The translations under genes were made by a program, and so were the position numbers. Shown piece by piece: positions 54,431-62,875 of a DNA stretch of 64,000 nt. Each line of letters opens with the position of its first letter. Position 1 is the first letter of the stretch. Under the pieces are notes generated by a model. The model searched no databases. It was not told the origin of the DNA and was given only the letters and a program-made list of their open reading frames with translations. The stretch is from PVC group bacterium (GTDB lineage: Bacteria > Verrucomicrobiota > Kiritimatiellia > CAIKKV01 > CAITUY01): the NCBI GenBank assembly GCA_945890715.1, contig CAMDCX010000003.1:34705-98704 (forward strand). Reading direction: 5' to 3'.

Positions 54431-55360
54431 CTACGCCTTCAACGCCGCGACCGCTTTGTCCAGCGAAGGCCCATCCTGAATGCTCATCGACGAGGCATCC
54501 TTGTCGATCCGCTTGATCAAGCCCGCCAGAACCTTGCCCGGCCCGCATTCAATGTATTCGGCCACACCCGCCTGCTTGAACCCCTCGATCGTCGACACCC
54601 ACTGCACCGAAGAGGTCACCTGCTTCACCATTTGAGCCTTGATGTCCGCCGGTTCCCCGTGCGGCTTGGCCGTCACATTCGACACCACCGGAACGGCGGG
54701 CTTCTGAAACGTCATCCCAGCCAGAATCTGCTCCAACTTCGCCGCCGCAGGCGCCATGAGGGACGAATGAAACGCCCCCGCCACCGGCAAGACCACGGTT
54801 TTCTTGGCACCGGCCGCCTGGGCCAGTTTCTCGGCCACGGCAATCTTGTCCTTGTCGCCGGACAACACAATCTGCTCGGTTGAATTGATATTGGCCATCT
54901 GGACGCCCGCCTCAGCACAGACTTTCTCCAGGGCGGGAAGCGCAAGCCCCATCACGCTGACCATGCCGCCCGGCTGCTCCGTACAGGCTTCCTGCATGGC
55001 TTTTCCGCGGGCCTGAAGCACTTTCACCGTGTCTTCAAACGACAACACCCCGGCCGCCCACAGCGCCGTCCACTCTCCCAGACTCAGACCGGCAAACCCG
55101 GAAACCTGAAGTTCGGGAACCAGCTTCTTCAGAGCGGTAAAACACGCCGCACTGGTCACAAAAATAGCAGGCTGACACTTGTCGGACTTGGTGATTTCCT
55201 CGATCGGCCCCTCTGCACACAGCGCGGCAAGATCATAGCCGAGCACCGCACTGGCCCGGTCAAACAAATCCTTGCACTCAGGATACGCCGCCGCCAAATC
55301 CTTGCCCATGCCCACAAACTGAGCACCCTGCCCCGCAAAAACTATTACTTTTGTTTTCAT
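54431..55360 (-). CDS. fabD: Malonyl CoA-ACP transacylase
   Basis: VFAGQGAQFVGMGKDLA, GFAGLSLGEWTAL, GAFHSSLM. Confidence 0.96.
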   Translation of the reverse strand: MKTKVIVFAGQGAQFVGMGKDLAAAYPECKDLFDRASAVLGYDLAALCAEGPIEEITKSDKCQPAIFVTSAACFTALKKLVPELQVSGFAGLSLGEWTALWAAGVLSFEDTVKVLQARGKAMQEACTEQPGGMVSVMGLALPALEKVCAEAGVQMANINSTEQIVLSGDKDKIAVAEKLAQAAGAKKTVVLPVAGAFHSSLMAPAAAKLEQILAGMTFQKPAVPVVSNVTAKPHGEPADIKAQMVKQVTSSVQWVSTIEGFKQAGVAEYIECGPGKVLAGLIKRIDKDASSMSIQDGPSLDKAVAALKA

Positions 55361-55385
55361 GATATCAGCTCCTTATTTCGAAGTC

Positions 55386-55450
55386 CGAATTCAGAAGTCA
55401 GGAGTCAGAATGAGAAATTCTGAATTCTGTCTCCTGACTTCTGACTCCTA
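55386..55450. repeat. Inverted heptamer arrays between fabD and fabH
   Basis: gaattcagaagtcaggagtcagaat gagaa attctgaattctgtctcctgacttctgactcc. Confidence 0.75.
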
Positions 55451-56446
55451 TAGTCTCACCACCATCGCACCCCAGGTGAATCCGCCCCCAAAGGCAACCA
55501 GAACAATGTTGTCACCCTTCTTGACCCGCCCCTGCTGAATGGCTTCATCCAACGCAACGGGAATCGAGGCGGCGGACATGTTTCCATACTTATCGAGATT
55601 GATGAAAAACTTTTCCGGCCCCACGCCCAACCGATCCCGAATGGCTTCAACAATCCGCATATTCGCCTGATGTGGCACCACGCAGGCCACATCGGCAATG
55701 GTCAGCCCGGCCTTCTCCAGAGCCTTCCTGGCCGCCTCGCCCATGGCACGAACGGCATGCTTGAACACTTCCTTGCCCTCCATTTTCATGAAGTGCATGC
55801 GCTTCTCGATCGTCTGTGCAGACACCGGATGCCGACTCCCGCCACCGGGAATGTTCAACAGGGCATTCAACGTTCCATCCGAACCCGTCACGGTCGAGAG
55901 AATGCCCTCGCCCGAGTCGCGAGCCTGCAACACCACCGCGCCGGCGCCATCCCCGAACAGAACACAGGTTGTGCGATCCTGCCAGTCGGTCACCGTGCTC
56001 AATTTTTCCGCCCCGATCACCAGCGCCGTCTTGAAACGCCCGGTCAACAGGTACTGATTGGCGGCATCCACGGCAAATAGGAACCCCGCGCAGGCCGCTT
56101 CAAGCCCGATACAGGTCGCGTTTTTGGCGCCAATCAATTTCTGAACAAAACAGGCCGTGTTGGGAAACGGCATATCGGGGCTTAACGTGGCCACAATGAT
56201 CAAATCCACGTCCTCGGGCTTGAGTGCGGCCTTGGCCAGAGCCCGTTTCGCCGCCTCGGCACCCAGATCGGAGGTCGCTTGATCCTCGCGGGCAATGCGC
56301 CGTTCCCGGATTCCGCTCCGGCTGACAATCCATTCATCGGTGGTATCCACCATCTTTTCAAGTTCGGCATTGGTCAGAATCCGCTCCGGGAGATAGGATC
56401 CGATTCCCACAATGGCCACGTGTCGATTCGGTTGGGTTGTACTCAT
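55448..56446 (-). CDS. fabH: Beta-ketoacyl-ACP synthase III
   Basis: GIGSYLPERILTNAELEKMVDTTDEWI, ATCIGLEAACAGFLFAVD. Confidence 0.97.
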   Translation of the reverse strand: MSTTQPNRHVAIVGIGSYLPERILTNAELEKMVDTTDEWIVSRSGIRERRIAREDQATSDLGAEAAKRALAKAALKPEDVDLIIVATLSPDMPFPNTACFVQKLIGAKNATCIGLEAACAGFLFAVDAANQYLLTGRFKTALVIGAEKLSTVTDWQDRTTCVLFGDGAGAVVLQARDSGEGILSTVTGSDGTLNALLNIPGGGSRHPVSAQTIEKRMHFMKMEGKEVFKHAVRAMGEAARKALEKAGLTIADVACVVPHQANMRIVEAIRDRLGVGPEKFFINLDKYGNMSAASIPVALDEAIQQGRVKKGDNIVLVAFGGGFTWGAMVVRL

Positions 56447-57450
56447 GGTGTTTTCTTCAGTTTGCTGACTTCTTCAATAATATGGTCATTCACATGATGG
56501 CCCACCGATTCGCAGGCCACCCGAACCGCATGAAAAATCGCGGTGCGCGAGGAGGATCCGTGCGTAATAATGCACACCCCCTTCACGCCCAACAAAGGCG
56601 CGCCCCCGAATAGTTCCGGATCCATTCTTTTCTTGATCGTCTTCAGGGCACCCCGAAGCAGCAAGGCTCCCAGAATCCGGATCGGATTCGCCTTGAACTC
56701 CTTCTTCAGCCACGAACCGATGGCATGGGCGGCACTCTCGCTCGTTTTCAAAACCACGTTCCCGACAAATCCGTCGCACACCACCACATCGGTTTCGCCC
56801 AGGAACAAGTCATGCCCCTCGACATTACCGCGAAAATTCAGGGGAGCCTCACTCAGGAGGCGAAACGCCTCCTTGGTGGTCTCGTTCCCCTTGGACTCCT
56901 CGCCGCCAATACTCATCAGGCCGACAACCGGTTTCGCCTGACCCAGAATCTCGCGGGAATAGACGCTTCCCATGATGCCGAATTCCGCGAGCATCTCCGG
57001 TGTACAATCCGTATTCGCGCCGGCATCAATCACGACGATCGGACGGCCTGATGTCGGCATCACCGTGGCAATCGCCGGCCGCTGAATCCCCTCTAGGGTC
57101 CTCAGCTTCAATGTCGCCGCCACCACCATCGCGCCTGTGTTTCCGGCGGAAACTGCAGCATCCGCCTCACCGGCCGTGATCATATCCATCATCCGACTGA
57201 TGGAATTGTCTTTCTTTTTGCGGATCGCCAAAGCGGGAGACTCCTCCATGCCAATCACTTCGGAGGCATGGCGAATAACCAGCTTTGCAGGAATAGTCCC
57301 GTATTGCTTGAGTTCCTGACGAAGCACCTCTTCCGGACCAACCAGAATAAGAGTCGTCAGATCCTTCAAGCCCCGGGCGGCATCAACCGCCCCGGCTACA
57401 ATTTCCCGGGGAGCATGGTCGCCCCCCATCGCATCAACGGCGATACGCAT
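56443..57450 (-). CDS. plsX: Phosphate acyltransferase PlsX
   Basis: MRIAVDAMGGDHAPREIVAGAV. Confidence 0.97.
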   Translation of the reverse strand: MRIAVDAMGGDHAPREIVAGAVDAARGLKDLTTLILVGPEEVLRQELKQYGTIPAKLVIRHASEVIGMEESPALAIRKKKDNSISRMMDMITAGEADAAVSAGNTGAMVVAATLKLRTLEGIQRPAIATVMPTSGRPIVVIDAGANTDCTPEMLAEFGIMGSVYSREILGQAKPVVGLMSIGGEESKGNETTKEAFRLLSEAPLNFRGNVEGHDLFLGETDVVVCDGFVGNVVLKTSESAAHAIGSWLKKEFKANPIRILGALLLRGALKTIKKRMDPELFGGAPLLGVKGVCIITHGSSSRTAIFHAVRVACESVGHHVNDHIIEEVSKLKKTP

Positions 57451-57454
57451 AGGC

Positions 57455-57637
57455 TTAGTCAGCCTTGACGCTCACCACCTGCCGCCCGCGGTAATAGCCG
57501 CAGGACCGACAGACCCGGTGCGGCTCCTGGGGAGCACCACACTGCGGGCAATTTTTGATGGTCATCACACGGGCTTTGATGCAGGCGCGACGCGTGCGGA
57601 TCTTAGCCTTCGATTTCTTCCGTTTAGGTACTGCCAT
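57455..57637 (-). CDS. rpmF: 50S ribosomal protein L32
   Basis: MAVPKRKKSKAKIRTRRA...CPQCGAPQEPHRVCRSCGYYRGRQV. Confidence 0.97.
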   Translation of the reverse strand: MAVPKRKKSKAKIRTRRACIKARVMTIKNCPQCGAPQEPHRVCRSCGYYRGRQVVSVKAD

Positions 57638-58118
57638 TTTTCACCTCAATCTTGTCCAACCCACTCAACGCCGACCACCGTTCTGTCTCCAGCGGCTTAC
57701 AGCCACACTGTTCCCGGTTCAAATTTACCCCGCACCGGGGACATAGCCCCCGACACGATTCCTGACACAGCGGATAATTTGAAAAGCCGAGGATAATAGT
57801 TTCGCGGACTTCATTCGTCAAGTCCAGGGTCTCATGAAGATTGGGAACCTCTTTTTCACAAAAAAACGAATGATCCCGGACGTCCTTCTGAAATGGTTCC
57901 GCACACCTCGAGCAGGTGAACTGAACCTCCGCTTCCACCATTCCCGTCACAATCAATTCATGCTGAAGGCACTGCGCATGCAGGTTGTAGCGTATAGGCC
58001 CCACAGCCTTCGCTCCCGCATCCTTCTCCAACGCAAGGAGTTCCGGCAACTCTTCACCCTCAATATCCTTGCCGTCCTCAGGAATTCTCCAAGGTTCTAT
58101 AATGATTGCCATAATCAA
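57624..58118 (-). CDS. DUF177 (YceD-like) protein
   Basis: FTCSRCAEPFQKDVRDHS, CPRCGVNLNREQCGC; upstream of rpmF, overlaps it by 14 bp. Confidence 0.88.
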   Translation of the reverse strand: MIMAIIIEPWRIPEDGKDIEGEELPELLALEKDAGAKAVGPIRYNLHAQCLQHELIVTGMVEAEVQFTCSRCAEPFQKDVRDHSFFCEKEVPNLHETLDLTNEVRETIILGFSNYPLCQESCRGLCPRCGVNLNREQCGCKPLETERWSALSGLDKIEVKNGST

Positions 58119-58127
58119 CCTCCTTAT

Positions 58128-58296
58128 TGACGCCTTGGCGCCTTGGCGCCTAGGCGCCTAGTATTCAGAAGTCAGAATTCAGAAGTCAGAATTCAGAATT
58201 CAGGAGTCAGGAGTCAGAATAAGAAAAACGACTCTATTCTGAATTCTTACTCCTGAATTCTGACTCCTGAATTCTGACTCCTGACTCCTGAATACT
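58128..58296. repeat. GCCTTGGC/GCCTAGGC octamers followed by inverted heptamer arrays
   Basis: cgccttggcgccttggcgcctaggcgcctag, then tattcagaagtcagaattcag...ggagtcagaat / attctgaattcttactcctgaattctgactcc... Confidence 0.85.
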
Positions 58297-58765
58297 TCTT
58301 TTCAATGAACTTCTTCACCGACGGCGGCACGAATTGGCTGATATCCCCGCCCCGGTCGGAAATTTCGCGGACTGTGCTGGAACTGATATAACTGTGCGTT
58401 TCCTTGGGCATCAGGAAAATCATCTCGATTTCCGGCGCCAGCTTCCGGTTTGCCAGCGCCATCTGAAACTCATATTCGAAGTCCGAAAACGCCCGAAGCC
58501 CGCGCAGCAGGACATGAATTTTCTTTGATCGGGCATAATTCACCAGAAGCCCATTGAAGGAATCCACTTTGACGTTCTTCAGGGACTTCACGGAGGATTT
58601 GACCATTTCAATCCGCTCTTCCGCGCTGAAAAAGGTTTTTTTCCGGGAGTTCACCCCCACCGCCACCACCACATGATCAAATATATGCGAGGCCCGCTCG
58701 ATCAGATCAAGATGCCCCGAAGTCAAGGGATCAAAGGATCCGGGATATATCGCCGAATGTCTCAT
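58247..58765 (-). CDS. coaD: Phosphopantetheine adenylyltransferase with repeat-encoded C-terminal tail
   Basis: MRHSAIYPGSFDPLTSGHLDLIERASHIFDHVVVAV; start refined (GGAGAAGACAGC-ATG); tail KKYSGVRSQNSGVRIQE. Confidence 0.95.
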   Translation of the reverse strand: MRHSAIYPGSFDPLTSGHLDLIERASHIFDHVVVAVGVNSRKKTFFSAEERIEMVKSSVKSLKNVKVDSFNGLLVNYARSKKIHVLLRGLRAFSDFEYEFQMALANRKLAPEIEMIFLMPKETHSYISSSTVREISDRGGDISQFVPPSVKKFIEKKYSGVRSQNSGVRIQE

Positions 58766-58800
58766 GCTGTCTTCTCCTAACCCGGCATCGCCGGAACAAA

Positions 58801-58897
58801 AATCATAATCGTAATCGTAATCATAATCGTAATCCTTTTTCTTCAGCCCCATGCAAGCCAGAGGAGATTACGATTACGATTATGATTACGATTATGA
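58801..58897. repeat. Inverted hexamer arrays (GTAATC/ATAATC and GATTAC/GATTAT)
   Basis: aatcataatcgtaatcgtaatcataatcgtaatc ... gattacgattacgattatgattacgattat. Confidence 0.85.
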
Positions 58898-58905
58898 GAA
58901 ATTTC

Positions 58906-59508
58906 CTACCTAAACTCGATTGATTCAATTCGTAAGGGTCTATAGATCGTCAACCGCGTGCCCCCATACTCCTTCATCGTCACCACATCCCAGGCCGGAT
59001 GGGCGGCCTCCGCCTCCTCGCGCGCCTGCTCCATCACAAAGAATCCATCCCCCGCCAGAACCGGGGTTGTAGCCAGTTCATCCAGTAACCGAACCGCCCA
59101 CCGTTCCACCCCCGCGCGGTCATAGGGCGGATCCGCAAAAACGATGTCATACGGCTCGACCTCCCGAAACCCGCTCAAAAAGCGAAACACCTCGCTCCGG
59201 ATCATCCGCCAGTCCTGATTCCCGGTCTGTCCCGCCTCGGAACCGCATAACGTCTGGATATTCCCCTGAAGCACCCGAAAGGCCTTGGCATCCCCTTCGA
59301 CCCAGCAGATCCGCCCGGCACCCCGGCTCCAGGCTTCCAGTCCGACCGCCCCTGATCCGGCAAACAAATCGAGAAACCGACATCCCGGAATCCGCGACGC
59401 CAGAGATGAAAACAAAGCCTGCCTCACCATGTCCTGAGTAGGCCGCACCGCATCGCCCTTGGGCACTTTCAGGATTCGCCCCCGTAATACTCCTCCGGTT
59501 ACTCTCAT
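58906..59508 (-). CDS. rsmD: 16S rRNA (guanine966-N2)-methyltransferase
   Basis: MRVTGGVLRGRILKVPKGDAVRPTQDMVRQALFSSL, FLDLFAGSGAVGLEAWSRGA, DIVFADPPYD. Confidence 0.94.
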   Translation of the reverse strand: MRVTGGVLRGRILKVPKGDAVRPTQDMVRQALFSSLASRIPGCRFLDLFAGSGAVGLEAWSRGAGRICWVEGDAKAFRVLQGNIQTLCGSEAGQTGNQDWRMIRSEVFRFLSGFREVEPYDIVFADPPYDRAGVERWAVRLLDELATTPVLAGDGFFVMEQAREEAEAAHPAWDVVTMKEYGGTRLTIYRPLRIESIEFR

Positions 59509-59630
59509 AGAGGGAGGAACTATACCCGTTCGCGGGGGGACAATTCAATGTCCAACAACAAACCCCATCACTGAGGGAGCGCATGTCATTGCAGCAGGGC
59601 TTATTCACAGACACACAGCAGAACGGAAAA

Positions 59631-59910
59631 GATTTACCACGGAGAGAAGAAAAGAGAGAATGTTGCGGGTATTTAAGCTGCGGAGTACCGCACCTGAAAT
59701 TCCCGCAACCCTTTCTGGAGTAATTCGCTGAGCCCATCGACATGCTCAGGGCAAGCGAGAAGAGACTCATCAGCACACAACACATCTCATCCCTCTCTGG
59801 TCTTCCTCCAAGAGGGATGGCGTTTATTTTGGCCACGGTATTCCCGTGGACGAAATAAACGCCACATTGCATCTTCTCTCTCTGAAGTCTCCGTATCTCC
59901 GTGGTAAATC
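59631..59910. repeat. ~280-bp two-hairpin element, copy 3 (diverged stems)
   Basis: GATTTACCACGGAGA.../...TCTCCGTGGTAAATC; hairpins 59662-59709 and about 59819-59863. Confidence 0.85.
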
Positions 59911-59924
59911 TATTATCTTCGCCA

Positions 59925-60311
59925 TCACAGGGGCTGGCTGAACGCAAGCCCGCAGGTCAAGCCGGAGGCATTCGCATGAAGAACTGTTGCAGCGGTCATG
60001 ATCTCAACGGCGCGACTCGCACCCGGAAACCATTCCGGCATTTGGAAGGAAACATGACACCGGGTAAAGGACTCGAGAACAGTGGAACATTTCAGAAGCA
60101 TTCCGCCGGAAGAAATATTCTTCGCCTCTGCCATAATGACCTCAACCTGCCCGGGAGTATCCACATGAATTTCAACCGGAAACAGACAATCATACCGCGT
60201 GAAACGCCGCTTATTTCGGGTCTGAAGACCCATGGAATTCAATCCCCGCTTCATCATTCTCCCCCATGAAGAAGCCGCCCGTTTAGCCTGATGCTGGACT
60301 CTTGTACTCAT
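59925..60311 (-). CDS. PilZ-domain-like protein
   Basis: RNKRRFTRYDCLFPVEIHVDTPG...AEAKNISSGGMLLKCS. Confidence 0.72.
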   Translation of the reverse strand: MSTRVQHQAKRAASSWGRMMKRGLNSMGLQTRNKRRFTRYDCLFPVEIHVDTPGQVEVIMAEAKNISSGGMLLKCSTVLESFTRCHVSFQMPEWFPGASRAVEIMTAATVLHANASGLTCGLAFSQPL

Positions 60312-60410
60312 TCACCACCCCCGATGTAACAAAATACTAACCGATTCGTCCGAAAAGTGCCAGAATTTCCAAAATTTTCAGAGTTTACTAACGTTCTCCT
60401 AATAATCCAG

Positions 60411-60496
60411 ACATCCACTGGTGGACGCCGACCTCCGGGCGGCGTCAAACCGCGCCCGGAGGTCGCGGTCCACCTTCGAGGATGTTTAGATTATTC
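60411..60496. repeat. Two-hairpin palindromic element with complementary 9-nt loops
   Basis: GACGCCG-ACCTCCGGG-CGGCGTC (60424-60446), ACCGCG-CCCGGAGGT-CGCGGT (60449-60469); outer AATAATCcagACATCC / GGATGTttaGATTATT. Confidence 0.92.
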
Positions 60497-60511
60497 CATG
60501 AATGTCATCAA

Positions 60512-62812
60512 CTACGCCCCCAATGACGCAAAGGGATTTGAATTGAATGCCGGGCGGGCTGCAGGACGTGGACCGGCTGAAGGGCCACGCCGTTCACCGG
60601 GTTTTCCGCCACCCCCACCCCCGCCGCCAGGCCGCCCCGGCCCTTTGGCACTCAGGGCAATCCGCTTGCGGGGAATGTCCACATCTATCACCCAGACCTT
60701 GACGCGATCCCCCGTCTGAACCACTTCCGCAGGGTCGGTGATATATTTTTCCGACAGCGCGGAGACGTGCACCAATCCGTCCTGATGCACCCCGATATCC
60801 ACAAACGCGCCAAAAGCCGTCACATTGGTGACAATCCCCATCAGTTCCATACCGGGCTTCAAATCCTCCATCGTGTTGACATCATCCCGGAAACACGGCG
60901 CTTCAAATGTCTCGCGGGGATCCCTGCCCGGCTTTTTCAACTCGGCAATAATGTCCTTGAGCGTAGGCTCTCCCACTTCGGCACTGACATATTTCCGGAT
61001 GTCAATTTTGTCGGCCAGTTCCTTGCTCCCGACAAGATCCTTCAGATCAACCCCCACATCCTTTGCCATCTTCTCAACCAGGGCGTACCGCTCCGGGTGT
61101 ACCGCCGAAGCATCCAGGGGATGATCCCCGCTACGAAGCCTCAGGAAACCCGCCGCCTGCTCAAAGGCCTTTGGACCAAGACTGGACACCTTGAGCAGGC
61201 CCGCCCGACTCGTGAACGCCCCCGTCTTGTCACGGTGCGAAACGATTTTCTTGGCCAGACTGTTGCCAATCCCGGACACCCGCGCCAGCAGGAAGGCGCT
61301 AGCCGTGTTGAGTTCCACGCCCACATGGTTCACGCAACTGACCACCACATCCTCCAGCTTCTGGGCCAACAGGGGCTGGTGCACATCATGCTGGTACTGC
61401 CCCACCCCAATGGACTTGGGATCAAGTTTCACCAGTTCAGCCAGCGGATCCTGAAGACGACGTCCGATTGAAATCGCGCCGCGTACTGTCAGATCCAAAT
61501 CCGGAAATTCATCGCGAGCCACTTCGGAAGCACTATAGATGCTGGCGCCGGATTCGTTGACCTGGATCACCATGACGTTCTTGATGTTGGCCTTCTTCAG
61601 GGTGTCCCGGATAAACCCCTCTGTCTCCCGTCCGCCGGTCCCATTTCCAACCGCAATTGCGGCGGGCTGGCACTTGGCAATCAGTTTGGCAAGGTCAATG
61701 CGCGCTTCCATTTCAGAGCGGTCACCCTGGCTGAGGTACAATGTTGTATTGGCCAGAAACTTGCCCGTCGCATCCAGCGCCGCCACCTTGCAGCCGGTAC
61801 GGATTCCGGGATCCACCGCAATCACCGCCCGTCCACCCAACGGCGCCGCCAGCAGAAGACTGCGCAGGTTCTTGGCAAAGATTTCCACCGCCGCCCGGTC
61901 GGCCTTCATCTTCAGGTCGACGGACACATCGGTCTCGACGCTCGGCGCAATCAGCCGCTTATAGCTGTCCTCGAGCGCCGTGCGCAGATGAATGGCGAAC
62001 GGGGACCGATCGTTGACCTTCATCAGCTCACACATCCGCTTGAGAATGGGATCGACGTCAACCGTGAAGGAGCGCTTCAGGACTCCTTCGTTTTCCCCAC
62101 GGCGGATAGCCAGATAGCGATGCGAGGGAATATCAACCGCCTTCTCCTTGAAATCATAATACTGCTCGAACTTGGTCGGTTCCTTTGTGGCGTCCTTGAC
62201 CGCCTCGGATACCACGACGCCGTTGGCGGCGAAATACTGGCGAGCAAAAGCCCGGATTTCGGCATTTTCAGACGCCAGTTCGGCCACGATATCACGGGCA
62301 CCTGACAGGGCATCCTCAACCGATTCCACTTTCTTCTCTGCATCGACAAACGCCTTCGCCGCCTCGTCAGGATGTCCCGACACTGGCTGCTGAAGAATCA
62401 TAGCCGCCAGCGGTTCCAGCCCCTTCTCCCGGGCGATCATGGCGCGCGTCCGGCGCTTCGGCTTGAACGGCAAATACAAATCTTCCAGCGCATTTTTTGT
62501 AGTGCAGGCCAGAATCTTCGCCTTGAGGTCATCGGTCAGTTTCCCCTGCTCCCCGATGGAGGCCAGGATGGTGGTTCGCCGCTCCTCAAGATCCTTGTAG
62601 TATTCGAGACGCTCCTGAATCTTCCCGATTTGAACTTCGTCCAGATTCTCAGTCACTTCCTTGCGGTACCGGGCGATAAAGGGAATGGTACTCCCCTCAA
62701 AAAGCAATTTGGCCACCGCCAGAACCTGACGGGGCGCAATATTCAATTCGGCGGCAAGGCGCGGAATGGACGAGGCATCAAGCGATTCATTTTGATCAAT
62801 CTCAGCAACCAT
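60512..62812 (-). CDS. tex: Tex-family S1 RNA-binding transcription accessory protein
   Basis: ALEDLYLPFKPKRRTRAMIAREKGLEPLA, AVDPGIRTGCKVAALD, SIGVGQYQHDV, C-terminal S1 domain; Gly/Pro-rich tail. Confidence 0.95.
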   Translation of the reverse strand: MVAEIDQNESLDASSIPRLAAELNIAPRQVLAVAKLLFEGSTIPFIARYRKEVTENLDEVQIGKIQERLEYYKDLEERRTTILASIGEQGKLTDDLKAKILACTTKNALEDLYLPFKPKRRTRAMIAREKGLEPLAAMILQQPVSGHPDEAAKAFVDAEKKVESVEDALSGARDIVAELASENAEIRAFARQYFAANGVVVSEAVKDATKEPTKFEQYYDFKEKAVDIPSHRYLAIRRGENEGVLKRSFTVDVDPILKRMCELMKVNDRSPFAIHLRTALEDSYKRLIAPSVETDVSVDLKMKADRAAVEIFAKNLRSLLLAAPLGGRAVIAVDPGIRTGCKVAALDATGKFLANTTLYLSQGDRSEMEARIDLAKLIAKCQPAAIAVGNGTGGRETEGFIRDTLKKANIKNVMVIQVNESGASIYSASEVARDEFPDLDLTVRGAISIGRRLQDPLAELVKLDPKSIGVGQYQHDVHQPLLAQKLEDVVVSCVNHVGVELNTASAFLLARVSGIGNSLAKKIVSHRDKTGAFTSRAGLLKVSSLGPKAFEQAAGFLRLRSGDHPLDASAVHPERYALVEKMAKDVGVDLKDLVGSKELADKIDIRKYVSAEVGEPTLKDIIAELKKPGRDPRETFEAPCFRDDVNTMEDLKPGMELMGIVTNVTAFGAFVDIGVHQDGLVHVSALSEKYITDPAEVVQTGDRVKVWVIDVDIPRKRIALSAKGPGRPGGGGGGGGKPGERRGPSAGPRPAARPAFNSNPFASLGA

Positions 62813-62875
62813 GAAGTGTCTCCCGAAAAAGGGGGGCATTTTACAGATTTGTGGCAGGAAGAAAGGAAAAAGTAA

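Noticed and set aside
58160-58296. Possible CRISPR array
   Set aside because: The repeats are 7-bp heptamers without spacers, arranged in inverted arms; no cas genes seen.
58766-58852. N-terminal extension MGLKKKDYDYDYDYDYDFCSGDAGLGEDS on CoaD
   Set aside because: Encoded by the hexamer microsatellite; the real start at 58765 has a good ribosome-binding site and matches the family N-terminus.
59147-59947. 266-aa minus-strand ORF overlapping rsmD and the third 280-bp element
   Set aside because: Out of frame with rsmD and reads through repeat DNA; no recognisable domain.
60512-60650. Gly/Pro-rich run at the Tex C-terminus considered as a repeat insertion
   Set aside because: Low-complexity tails after the S1 domain are common in Tex proteins, and no palindrome was seen.
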